From an uncultured Clostridia bacterium (GTDB taxonomy: Bacteria > Bacillota > Clostridia > TANB77 > CAG-508), in the NCBI GenBank assembly GCA_934183305.1, contig CAKPSF010000001.1, positions 124,001-188,000 of the forward strand: DNA of 64,000 nucleotides, written 5' to 3'. This document shows, piece after piece, positions 8,904 through 17,585 of the stretch; position 1 is the first letter of the stretch; every line of letters starts with the position of its first letter. The position numbers and the translations under genes were made by a program. The notes beneath the pieces are model-generated. The model searched no databases. It was given only the letters and a program-made list of their open reading frames with translations, and was not told the DNA's origin.

Positions 8904-10148
8904 TTATATTGTTTTCTCTAAATAATCTTTATAATTTTTAAATATTTCATATATGTAATTTTCTATCCCTTTTTTCTTTATTTCTTCTTTTATAATTATA
9001 TTAATTTCTAATATACACTTCTTCTCATAACTAACTGTTAATTTTCCTATTATAGCTCCATTTTTTACTGGTGCTTCTAAATTTCTGTTTACATCTATTT
9101 GTACATTTATCTTTTGACTTGTATTGTTTTTTATAGGATAGTTTTTTATATTATATTCTTCTAATCCTATTTTTATGTCTGTCTTTATTCCTTTATTTAT
9201 ATTAATTCTGTTTTCATTTATCCTCTTCCATTTGCCAAACTCTTCTTCAATACTTTTGCTTATATCTTCACTTGTATAGTTTTTAAAAGTATACTCTATA
9301 AGCTTGACACTGTCAGCAGTTCTTATTTTTTTAGTATCTGCACCCAAAACAACACATATTACATCTAAATTATCACGTTTAATAGAAGTAACTAAGCATC
9401 TACCAGCACCATTAGTAAATCCTGTTTTTACACCATATACACCATTTAAATTTCCTAGTAATTCATTTGTATTTGATATTATTCTTGGAACACCATTTAT
9501 ATTTATAGTACAACTTTTAGTTCCAACAATATTTCTAAATGTTTTATTACCTAAAGCATAATTAGCTAACTTTGCAAGTTCATATGGCGTTGTATAATGA
9601 TTATCTGAATCTAGTCCATGTGGAGTTTCAAAATGTGTATTTTCTAATCCTAATTCATTTGCTTTTTTATTCATAAAAGTTGCAAAGCCTTCCACACTGC
9701 CTCCAACATATTCAGCAAGTGCTACTGCCGCATCATTTCCTGACCTTAACATTAATCCATATAATAAATCATTTACACTTATTTTATCACCTTTTTTAAA
9801 CTTTAATTTAGAACCTCCTGTACCAGCAGCTTTTGCAGACATTTCAACAATATTGCTCAAGTTTGTGTTTTCGAGCACAACAATACACGTCATAATTTTA
9901 GTTGTTGATGCCATTTTTGTTTTGCTATATTCATTCTTTCCATAAATTACTGCACCACTATTTCTATCTAAAACAACAGCAAATCTCGAATTGATTTTAG
10001 GTAACTCATCAATTTTTGACACTGTCTCAATAACTTTATTAATTCCTTTAACGTCCACCGTATCTATCTCATCATCTGCGTAACTTACTGTTACATAACT
10101 CAAACACAATATTAATGCAATGCCTATACTTATTATTCTTTTAAACAC
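8904..10148 (-). CDS. dacF: D-alanyl-D-alanine carboxypeptidase (PBP5/DacF type)
   Basis: A 414-residue serine peptidase S11. It has a signal peptide at residues 1-24, active-site SxxK at Ser81-Lys84 (ASTTKIM), SGN motif in LRSGNDAAVALAEY, and KTG in GVKTGFTNGAGR. It removes the terminal D-Ala from peptidoglycan stem peptides outside the cell. A C-terminal beta-rich domain follows from about residue 300, and the end (KNYKDYLEKTI) may be an amphipathic membrane anchor. The start is GTG at 10146-10148, preceded by AGGTGAG. That binding site lies in the 3' arm of a terminator-like hairpin. The gene follows the SPL-like gene closely. DacB and DacF paralogues act in spore cortex formation, but which one this is cannot be told. 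The symbol is tentative. Confidence 0.85.
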   Translation of the reverse strand: MFKRIISIGIALILCLSYVTVSYADDEIDTVDVKGINKVIETVSKIDELPKINSRFAVVLDRNSGAVIYGKNEYSKTKMASTTKIMTCIVVLENTNLSNIVEMSAKAAGTGGSKLKFKKGDKISVNDLLYGLMLRSGNDAAVALAEYVGGSVEGFATFMNKKANELGLENTHFETPHGLDSDNHYTTPYELAKLANYALGNKTFRNIVGTKSCTININGVPRIISNTNELLGNLNGVYGVKTGFTNGAGRCLVTSIKRDNLDVICVVLGADTKKIRTADSVKLIEYTFKNYTSEDISKSIEEEFGKWKRINENRININKGIKTDIKIGLEEYNIKNYPIKNNTSQKINVQIDVNRNLEAPVKNGAIIGKLTVSYEKKCILEINIIIKEEIKKKGIENYIYEIFKNYKDYLEKTI

Positions 10149-10190
10149 AAAAACTCACCTATACGAATTGTATTCGTAAAAGGTAAGTTT
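10147..10190 (-). promoter_or_regulatory. Hairpin with T tract covering the dacF ribosome binding site
   Basis: AAACTCACCTATACGAAT (10151-10168) pairs, with one mismatch and one bulge, with the segment 10172-10190 around a TGT loop. On the minus strand the hairpin ends in TTTTT directly before the GTG start. The Shine-Dalgarno AGGTGAG lies within the 3' arm. It starts 8 bases past the preceding gene's stop. It could act as a terminator or attenuator, and when folded it would hide the binding site. Confidence 0.6.
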
Positions 10191-10197
10191 ATGATAA

Positions 10198-11202
10198 TTA
10201 CACAATATATTTAATTTCGTTATTAGGAAAATACTTATGCATAAGTTCCTCCATATACTTTTGCGCTTCTGCTTTTACACTTGGTTTATATGCATACTTT
10301 CCCTTGCCTCTACCCGTCATAATTTCCTTGTTATATAATTCAATTGCATTTGGAAACGCATCGTGATTTATTGCATTATGCACAAAACTATACGTCATAA
10401 ATATCAATTCAAAAAACACTTCTTTTTTAGCTTTTTCAGATAATTTTTCACTTAACTGTTGTAGTAATTTTTCATATAATTCTTGCCAGTTTTCAACCAG
10501 AATTATTGGTGCAATTAAAATACCAACAATATATCCCGCTTCCACTAATTTATTTATTGCATCAAGCCTTCCACTTAATCTTGACGTTCCAAATTCAATT
10601 TTATTAATTATATCTTCTGGATTAACACTCATTCTAACTATTATTTTTCTATTATGGTTTAGATTTAAAATAGGATCAACCATATCAAATTTTGTTGGAA
10701 ATGTAAGCATTCCTTTATTTTGATTTTTAAAATTTTCTATTGTCCACTCTAAATTACCCGTAATTGTATTTTCTAGAATTAAATCGCTATTACTTCCTAT
10801 TTCAAATACTAGATTTTTCTCTGCTTTATCTGCAGTCTTTTTTATTTTATCTAACATATATTCTCTGTTTACAAATAGTCTTAAATATGCACATTTATTA
10901 TAATTACAAACTAGATAACAATACATACACATTGCAATACATCCAGAAGAAGTATATGGCACAAGAAAATCTGAAACTTTATGATTTGGAACATATTTAT
11001 GTGTTTTTCTTGTTGCAATAACTAAGTTTCTTTTCATATATGGAAATTCTTTATTTTGTTTTTTTCTCATCTGTTCTATATTATTATGATTTTCAATTTC
11101 AATCATTGGGATATTTTGTTTTTTATAGTTATCTAGTAACCTCTTTCCAAATTCATATTCATATGATTTGGGTTCAAAAAAAATAGCATCCGGTATAAAC
11201 AT
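10198..11202 (-). CDS. splB: Spore photoproduct lyase-like radical SAM protein
   Basis: A 334-residue protein of the SPL family. The radical SAM motif is C88xxxC92xxC95 in SGCIAMCMYCY, followed by LVCNYNKCAYLRLFVNRE. SPL directly reverses the UV thymine dimer of spore DNA during germination, using a [4Fe-4S] cluster and S-adenosylmethionine. The length is close to the Bacillus enzyme (about 342). At the position where I align the Bacillus hydrogen-donor cysteine (EAACTSD), this protein reads EIGSNSD, so that cysteine seems to be Ser. Two extra cysteines, C99 and C104, sit close to the cluster. It may be a clostridial SPL subtype or a relative with another substrate. Start ATG follows AAAGGAG. 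The secretion cluster lies 55 bases upstream. Confidence 0.8.
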   Translation of the reverse strand: MFIPDAIFFEPKSYEYEFGKRLLDNYKKQNIPMIEIENHNNIEQMRKKQNKEFPYMKRNLVIATRKTHKYVPNHKVSDFLVPYTSSGCIAMCMYCYLVCNYNKCAYLRLFVNREYMLDKIKKTADKAEKNLVFEIGSNSDLILENTITGNLEWTIENFKNQNKGMLTFPTKFDMVDPILNLNHNRKIIVRMSVNPEDIINKIEFGTSRLSGRLDAINKLVEAGYIVGILIAPIILVENWQELYEKLLQQLSEKLSEKAKKEVFFELIFMTYSFVHNAINHDAFPNAIELYNKEIMTGRGKGKYAYKPSVKAEAQKYMEELMHKYFPNNEIKYIV

Positions 11203-11257
11203 ATATTTTTTCTCCTTTTAATATATGTTTACCAAATGCTATCAAAATATTAACAAA

Positions 11258-12634
11258 TTATTCAAAACTAAATGACATTGTGTAATTCATTCCATCTTTT
11301 ATGCTTACTACAACTGTAAGCTCTTTGCTTTCATTATTATTTCTTAAATTAATTATTTCACATTTAAACAAATTGTAATTTTCTTCTTGGTATATATCTA
11401 TTATGCTTAAATCATTCAAATAATAGAAGTTTTTATTTATATATGTTTTTAAAGCTTCAATGGTTTTAAAGTTATTATTTTTAAAAGTACTATCTAGGTT
11501 ATTGTATATTGATTTATAATCTTTTGCATTTATTTTTTGTATTAAAGCTTCAACTTGATATTTAGATTTACTTAATTCTGTAGCATCTTGGTATTCTTTC
11601 TTTGTTGATTCTGGCAATATTGTATAATTATCTAAAAAGAATGAATATCTCATTATTCCATTTTGTTCTCTAAAGATATAAGTATTATTATATCTATCTA
11701 CACATTTATAATCTATATAATTATTATTTGTCTCAATTCCATATTTAGATAACTGCATTAATTGTATAGTTTCCTTGTTATCTATTAAATAACTCTCAAA
11801 TTCATTTTTGCTACCAAATCTTTTACTGCTATATTCCGAATCCAACTTATTATATGCATCATCTTTATAATATAATAACAATTCTTTTAAATTTTCAAAA
11901 TACTTATTTACCATTTCATCATCTTCAACTTTTATGTAAGAAAATGTGTTATTATTTCTATTATTAATATCTTCTTTATTGTAGTTTGAGACTACCTCAC
12001 CAATTTTAATTTTATCAATTCCATTGTCCTGTATATATTGATAAGGATATAAATTATATAATTTATTAACTGAATCAACTTCAATCATTGCTTTAATACT
12101 AAATATTATATTTTTTCCAACTATTCTACATTTACCATTTACTATGTATAAAGATGTAGAACTATCTAATTGAACTGTTGTCATATCAGTAACTGTATAT
12201 TTATAATATTGATAGTTATTATCCTTTTCAGGAACTGTTAATTTATCAAAAATATTATTTTTAGTTATGTTATATTTATTTATATACTCTGGTGATAAAA
12301 TTGACATTAATTTATTTTCATTTTTATTTTCAAGTATGCTAATATAATTATCAACTATTGATACCATTGTAAAATAATCTGATCTATTATTAACATATTC
12401 TAGTTTATTATTTATTTCGTTTGAATATGGTATATTACTATAATCCCCATCTTTAGGCATTTGTTCAGATGTTTGTGTATTGTTATAATCCACATTTGTA
12501 TTATTAGATATATTATTTCCACTAATAATATTGTCAGGATTTTTCTTATTTAATAATAAAATCATTCCTAAAAGTATAATAATTAGTATCATAATAATTA
12601 TCATACACAATATAATTTTATTTTTTTTGTCCAT
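11258..12634 (-). CDS. Membrane-anchored protein of the secretion cluster, unknown function
   Basis: About 458 residues: one N-terminal membrane helix (MIIIMILIIILLGMILLL), an Asn/Ser-rich linker to about residue 80, and an outer-face region that seems to hold two or three alpha+beta domains. Segments such as YVNNRSDYFTMVSIVDNYISILE, KELLLYYKDDAYNKLDSEY and QKINAKDYKSIYNNLDSTF resemble NTF2/VirB8-like folds repeated in tandem. The frame opens at a GTG (12646), but ATG at 12632-12634 has the better site (GGAGGG, 4 bases upstream). Last gene of the type IV secretion-like cluster, and its start overlaps the stop region of the hydrolase gene. Asn content is very high. No close family recognised; a VirB8/TcpC-type scaffold role is inference. 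Confidence 0.55.
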   Translation of the reverse strand: MDKKNKIILCMIIIMILIIILLGMILLLNKKNPDNIISGNNISNNTNVDYNNTQTSEQMPKDGDYSNIPYSNEINNKLEYVNNRSDYFTMVSIVDNYISILENKNENKLMSILSPEYINKYNITKNNIFDKLTVPEKDNNYQYYKYTVTDMTTVQLDSSTSLYIVNGKCRIVGKNIIFSIKAMIEVDSVNKLYNLYPYQYIQDNGIDKIKIGEVVSNYNKEDINNRNNNTFSYIKVEDDEMVNKYFENLKELLLYYKDDAYNKLDSEYSSKRFGSKNEFESYLIDNKETIQLMQLSKYGIETNNNYIDYKCVDRYNNTYIFREQNGIMRYSFFLDNYTILPESTKKEYQDATELSKSKYQVEALIQKINAKDYKSIYNNLDSTFKNNNFKTIEALKTYINKNFYYLNDLSIIDIYQEENYNLFKCEIINLRNNNESKELTVVVSIKDGMNYTMSFSFE

Positions 12635-12646
12635 ATAACCCTCCAC

Positions 12647-14074
12647 TTATTTAGGTTCACCTAAATATACAAAACCACTTAATGTATATCCACTCCATGG
12701 GCCTCCTCCACTAGTAGGTGCATATCCACTTGCTTTTGTTACTTTAGAAATTCCAAACCAGCTTTCGCCACTACCAGCATGAGATACCCAAATATCTCCA
12801 TTAACATCAACAGCCTCTACATATGCGACATGTCCATATTCTCCATCTTTCCAAGAAACAATTGAATTCTTCTTTGGAGTTATTCCACAATTGAAATATC
12901 CACTAGCTTGAATATTATCATAATAGTATCCACCGTTCACTAGATCCCCAGGATAACTTTTGTATTTTGTTCCATTCAACTCAAGGAATTGATTTGCTCT
13001 ACCAATTGCCCACCATGTACATTGAAAAGCTTGCAATCTGTTATTTGATGAGTTCCACCATTGTGCAAAAGGTCCACTTTGATCAGCCGAATTCGCATAG
13101 TGATGACTAGTATTTAAAACATTTCTTGTAAGATAATCATCTAATTCTTTTATTCTATCTTCATTTACACTTCCATCTGAATTATAAATCTCGATTTCAC
13201 CATAAAAATCAGAGTTATATCCTCCATCTATTATATCATCACCAAATATTTGTCTTGCAATTTTTAATAAATTGTTATCTATATAATTTACAACGTACGC
13301 TGCTTGTTCTTCAAGAGTTGTTTCTTCATCTTCTGAATGTGAGCATGGAAAATTCATATATTCAGTCAAATACATCTTTACATTTATATCTCCAGAAATA
13401 TGTCCATTATGATATCTTCCCAAAAACATATATGCTGAAAATATATCATAAATAGAATTCATTTTTCCTGTTATTTTTTCATTGTATGGTGCATATAATG
13501 TAGCTTTTGTATATGCTATACTCCCCTCTTGTTGATATCCTAAAATTATATCACAGTAAAAAGAAATTGCATCATCAATACTTTCAAATTCCTTTCCAGT
13601 TGATTGGTCATTATATACTGCAAGCCCCCAATAGTTCCATTTTGAATTTGCTGGAACTTTTTCTCCAAAACTACTTTCTTGTCCGGCTTGAGCTGCACAA
13701 ATAATTGGATTTATATTTTTTTCTTTACATATATCATATATCTTATCCGCATATTGAGCAAATCTTTCTTGATACCCTTCATCAGTTTTAAAGTTTTTTA
13801 TACACTCAACAAATTTTTCTTTGCTTATATTTGTACCATTTACACTTATTCCACTGCCATAATAATATTCATCATCTCCTAATGCTGTTACTCCTATACT
13901 TCCGGCATCAATAAATAAACATAGAATCAAAGATGCTATTAATAATATTCCTACTCCCATTGCTATATATGGTATAAGAAATTTTAGTTTATTTAGCATT
14001 GCTTTTCCTACATTTTTACTTGCTGATTTGAACTTATTTTTTATTATATCTCCTATGTTTTGTCCGTCTCCCAT
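12647..14074 (-). CDS. Two-domain peptidoglycan hydrolase of the secretion cluster (VirB1/Orf14-like)
   Basis: A 475-residue protein. The cytoplasmic N-terminus is followed by a membrane helix at about 34-54 (IPYIAMGVGILLIASLILCLF). A glucosaminidase/lysozyme-like domain spans about 95-230 (INPIICAAQAGQESSFGEK, with the likely catalytic Glu in QESS). A CHAP amidase/endopeptidase domain spans about 340-470, with Cys in FQCTWWAIGRANQF and His in YGHVAYVEAV. This combination is the same as in wall hydrolases of Gram-positive conjugation systems (VirB1-like, Tn916 Orf14). It would open the wall for the translocation apparatus. Good ribosome binding site (AGGAGAAATTT). Gene order with VirB4, VirB6 and pilins supports the role. 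Confidence 0.85.
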   Translation of the reverse strand: MGDGQNIGDIIKNKFKSASKNVGKAMLNKLKFLIPYIAMGVGILLIASLILCLFIDAGSIGVTALGDDEYYYGSGISVNGTNISKEKFVECIKNFKTDEGYQERFAQYADKIYDICKEKNINPIICAAQAGQESSFGEKVPANSKWNYWGLAVYNDQSTGKEFESIDDAISFYCDIILGYQQEGSIAYTKATLYAPYNEKITGKMNSIYDIFSAYMFLGRYHNGHISGDINVKMYLTEYMNFPCSHSEDEETTLEEQAAYVVNYIDNNLLKIARQIFGDDIIDGGYNSDFYGEIEIYNSDGSVNEDRIKELDDYLTRNVLNTSHHYANSADQSGPFAQWWNSSNNRLQAFQCTWWAIGRANQFLELNGTKYKSYPGDLVNGGYYYDNIQASGYFNCGITPKKNSIVSWKDGEYGHVAYVEAVDVNGDIWVSHAGSGESWFGISKVTKASGYAPTSGGGPWSGYTLSGFVYLGEPK

Positions 14075-14089
14075 AAATTTCTCCTATTA

Positions 14090-14599
14090 TCAATCATAAA
14101 CATATATCTTGCTATCTAGTATTTCATTTTCTATGCTAAACTTAAGCTCTTTTGTTAAGTCTTGTTTTCCAGTTGATATTGCACTTTCTTTAAGAACAAC
14201 TATATAGTTTTCTTTTGAGGTATAGATTCTATATTCTTCAATATCCACATTAAAATATTTCTGTACATAATTTTCATTAAATAAATCTATTGAATTATAT
14301 CTTGCCTTTTTACAATTGTCAGACACCATTGAATATGCATCCTGTAATCGTTTATTTTTGCAGTACTCTATAAATATTTCAATATTTTTTTTGTCTATTT
14401 TACTTTCGTTAATATTATTTTTTTCAGTATTATTTTGGTCTTCAATATTTACTATCGCTGTATTTGATTGTTTTTGTTCTACCGCTTTATTATTCAACCA
14501 TTGAAGAACTAATATTGCCAACACTATAACAAATAAAATTTCAAAAAGAAGTTTACCATATGATACAAAAAACAATCTTATATTTCTTTTTATATCCAT
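14090..14599 (-). CDS. Small bitopic membrane protein, possibly VirB8-like
   Basis: 169 residues. One membrane helix at about 17-34 (LLFEILFVIVLAILVLQWL), a Gln/Asn-rich linker, then a compact outer domain (about 75-169) starting IDKKNIEIFIEYCKNKRLQDAYSM. The helix-helix-beta pattern with repeated aromatic residues is like NTF2-fold VirB8/TcpC proteins that scaffold type IV secretion systems. No catalytic motif. It lies between the VirB6-like gene (20 bases) and the hydrolase gene (15 bases), so it is probably co-transcribed. The strong site AAAGGAGG precedes ATG. Assignment to VirB8 is by position and shape only. Confidence 0.55.
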   Translation of the reverse strand: MDIKRNIRLFFVSYGKLLFEILFVIVLAILVLQWLNNKAVEQKQSNTAIVNIEDQNNTEKNNINESKIDKKNIEIFIEYCKNKRLQDAYSMVSDNCKKARYNSIDLFNENYVQKYFNVDIEEYRIYTSKENYIVVLKESAISTGKQDLTKELKFSIENEILDSKIYVYD

Positions 14600-14619
14600 A
14601 GTAAACCTCCTTTTTATTA

Positions 14620-17568
14620 TTAAAATGTATCTATATAAAGTTCAGCTAATGCTACTGCACCTTCATCGTTTGATAATTTATCTTTAGCAGATAGTTTTCC
14701 TCCATTTGCTATTGCTTTTCTTCCTAACTCTCTTGCTTTTTCTAGTTTCTTAGTATCACCTTTTGAATATTCTAATTCTAGCATTCTAGCATCAGTAATT
14801 CTTTCATTGCTTACTCCCATTTTTTCTAGCTTAACTTGTTCAATTATTTCAGTATTTGCCTCGTCTCTACTTGCATTTTTTCCCACTATTTTATTAACAT
14901 TAGCATTTTTTCCTTTTTGCCACTCTGCATGCATTTTTAATGTTGTATTTGCTCTTACAATATAATCATCATTTCCACTTGATATATCATTTAATTCTTT
15001 TATTTGACTATCTGTAAATCCATTATCAACCAAACTTCTATTCAAATCAATTTCTTGATTTACTTCAACTTCTGTTGGTTTATTTATTCCTCTAGAGTTT
15101 AGCCTTCCTATTGCATTATTTCTTTCAACTACTTCTGGTGGCAAATTAATTTGTTTAGGTGGTAATGCAACTTCTGCCACATCAACCCCTTTCATTTTAG
15201 CAGCATTTGTTAGATATCTTCTTGCAGCGTCTTCAGAACCTAATCCTTTAGTTAATTGTGTCAATGCTCCATTCATTGTTTTGCTATCTCTAAAATCTTT
15301 TAAACTGTAAGCCTTAGCCAATTTTGAAGTATATTTTGCTTGATCTCCTGCTATTTTTCTTGACTCATCCTCCGTTTTTCCCTTACCCATAAGTTCTTGC
15401 ACTTTGTCTTGATATTCAGGTAATATATCATCAATTTCATCATCAGACAAACCATATCTTGAAAGATTAAATCTATCTTCTATTTCTTTTTGTAACTCAT
15501 TTTCTTTTATTCCTACTTTTGGATCTCTTCCATTTCTCTTTCTAAAACTATTTACAGCATTATCAATTTGTTTCTTATTTGCTCCAAATTCAGAAAGTGC
15601 CTGTTTTTCTTTTCCTTTATCACCTTTCAATGCACTTGCATAGTCTTTTCCAACTTCTACTGCATTTCCAACTGCTCCTTCGCCTTTTTTATATAAGGTA
15701 TTTCCAATGGCTCCTCCTGTTAATGCTCCCTTACTAAATCCTTTTCCTGCCATAAAGCTCAATGTTCCACCAGCTAAAGCTCCCGCTCCAGTTGCTACAG
15801 TTTTTAATGTTCCCTTTAAAAGACCTTTTCCGTATTTTTTTCCTCTATTTTTCCATCTTTTTAATTTATTCGTTGATCCCCATTTTTTAGTCATTCTTTG
15901 ATTATGTATGCTTCGTGCTTGTGAAATTTTCCTTCTTATCAAACTTTGTTCTTTATTAGAATTATCAGTATTTGCGTTTCCTCCATTATTTATTTGATTA
16001 TTATTTTCATTTCCCGCTGAATTTTCACCATCTTCAAGTTCGCCAGTTGCACCACTTGTATCACTAATATTGGATGTACCATCTTCTCCAGTTGCCAAAT
16101 TATTTTGCTCAGTTTCAACATTTGTCTCATTAATATTAGCCGTGCTACCTTCTTCCGAAGCTGGTAAACTTTCTCCATTTTCTCCATTTGTTAAATTGGC
16201 ATTATCAACAGTTCTTGGTGGCAATTGATTAGGTGTACTATTATTTTCTTCTTCTTTTCCACCCTTGCCAGAAGACCCTCCTCCTTTCATTTTGTTAAAT
16301 AATTGACTAGCTATAGCTCCTCCTGTAAATCCGCCAAGAGGTGAACCTAATTTATCTCTAAATCCAAACATCTCTTTTATAAATTTCTCTGCTGGTATCA
16401 TAACAGCAAAGCATATAATTGAATATAATATATTGTCATCTGCTAATTGGGTAGCAGAACCAACTAATACAATATATATTAACAAATGAAATGGTTGTAT
16501 TATAACATTATATAAAAATTCATAAAACCATTTATTAAATGCTTGTGCTTTTCCGTCTGAGATTTTATCTATTGGATATGTTACAGCAGAAATTGGCGCT
16601 AATAGTATTAAAAATATTATTGTAAATTCCCTTTTTAAATACTTAACTGCAAATAATCCAGTATAGAATATTATAACTAATAATAATAGCATAAATGCTA
16701 ATGCATTTCCTATATCGTAAAATTCTAGTTTTCCATCATTATCAACCATAATTGCTCTAATATCATCATGTGCTTTTCCGTCATAAGTTACAGTATATGA
16801 TTTATCAGCTTCTGTAATAGTTCCTATTTTTTGCATTAATACTGCTGTCTGTGAACTTGCTGATCCTCCTGGACCTGCAATTGCATCAGTTATCATACTA
16901 GATAAATTTAATATTGTTATCATTATATAGTGCATAACTACTACTAAACACAAGGCTACAAGCCAATCTTTAAGCATCACTTTATATTTTGCTTTATCTT
17001 GCGATATTGTTGATGTTATCATTCTTATTCCAACATAAACTAATACAGATAAAAGAGCCACTATTGCGAAATTTCTTAAAGCATAATACCATCCAGCAAC
17101 AGTGTTCCTTAATTCCATTTTTCCATTTACTGTGCCTGTTTTACCAGCATCAAAATACTTAGAAGTATCTGTTATATTTTTAAATATATCTGCATCAAAT
17201 AAAACAAAACTTCCTTTTATTATATTTTCTGGTGTTAAGTTAAGATTTTTAACAACTATATCTTGACCTTGTATTCCATATAAAAATTTGTTTCCATCAT
17301 CGCAAAAAATATCATTTAATAATCCTATGATTGCTCTTTCTCCAAGAAATAGTAATTTTGTGAAGTTTGTTCCTATATCAAAAAATCCACCTTCTTTACT
17401 TTGATTACTAGTTTCATAACTATATGTGCCAGCCGAATCTTTAATAGTAGTGCCTCCAAAAATCTCATCAGCTTTTACGTTAAGTGGCAACATAAATTTA
17501 AATAATATAAGCAACACTAATACTAATATGAACTTTTTGGTTATTTGTTTTTTTGAAAACACATTCAT
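14620..17568 (-). CDS. VirB6/TrbL-like polytopic channel protein with long soluble tail
   Basis: 982 residues. Signal peptide or first helix at 13-31, then about six membrane segments between 160 and 400, for example FAIVALLSVLVYVGIRMI, LALCLVVVMHYIMITILNL-type, ALAFMLLLLVIIFYTGLFAV and FTIIFLILLAPISAVTYPI. The arrangement with LAPISAVTYPIDKISDGKAQAFNKWF is characteristic of VirB6-like inner-membrane channel subunits in Gram-positive conjugation clusters. From about 415 the tail is hydrophilic: a Gly/Asn/Glu-rich linker, a basic stretch, a Gly/Ala-rich segment (about 585-640) and long helices to the end. The tail likely reaches into the cytoplasm and interacts with the ATPase or substrates. 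It lies 17 bases after the VirB4 gene. Confidence 0.8.
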   Translation of the reverse strand: MNVFSKKQITKKFILVLVLLILFKFMLPLNVKADEIFGGTTIKDSAGTYSYETSNQSKEGGFFDIGTNFTKLLFLGERAIIGLLNDIFCDDGNKFLYGIQGQDIVVKNLNLTPENIIKGSFVLFDADIFKNITDTSKYFDAGKTGTVNGKMELRNTVAGWYYALRNFAIVALLSVLVYVGIRMITSTISQDKAKYKVMLKDWLVALCLVVVMHYIMITILNLSSMITDAIAGPGGSASSQTAVLMQKIGTITEADKSYTVTYDGKAHDDIRAIMVDNDGKLEFYDIGNALAFMLLLLVIIFYTGLFAVKYLKREFTIIFLILLAPISAVTYPIDKISDGKAQAFNKWFYEFLYNVIIQPFHLLIYIVLVGSATQLADDNILYSIICFAVMIPAEKFIKEMFGFRDKLGSPLGGFTGGAIASQLFNKMKGGGSSGKGGKEEENNSTPNQLPPRTVDNANLTNGENGESLPASEEGSTANINETNVETEQNNLATGEDGTSNISDTSGATGELEDGENSAGNENNNQINNGGNANTDNSNKEQSLIRRKISQARSIHNQRMTKKWGSTNKLKRWKNRGKKYGKGLLKGTLKTVATGAGALAGGTLSFMAGKGFSKGALTGGAIGNTLYKKGEGAVGNAVEVGKDYASALKGDKGKEKQALSEFGANKKQIDNAVNSFRKRNGRDPKVGIKENELQKEIEDRFNLSRYGLSDDEIDDILPEYQDKVQELMGKGKTEDESRKIAGDQAKYTSKLAKAYSLKDFRDSKTMNGALTQLTKGLGSEDAARRYLTNAAKMKGVDVAEVALPPKQINLPPEVVERNNAIGRLNSRGINKPTEVEVNQEIDLNRSLVDNGFTDSQIKELNDISSGNDDYIVRANTTLKMHAEWQKGKNANVNKIVGKNASRDEANTEIIEQVKLEKMGVSNERITDARMLELEYSKGDTKKLEKARELGRKAIANGGKLSAKDKLSNDEGAVALAELYIDTF

Positions 17569-17585
17569 TTAAATGTTCTCCTTTT

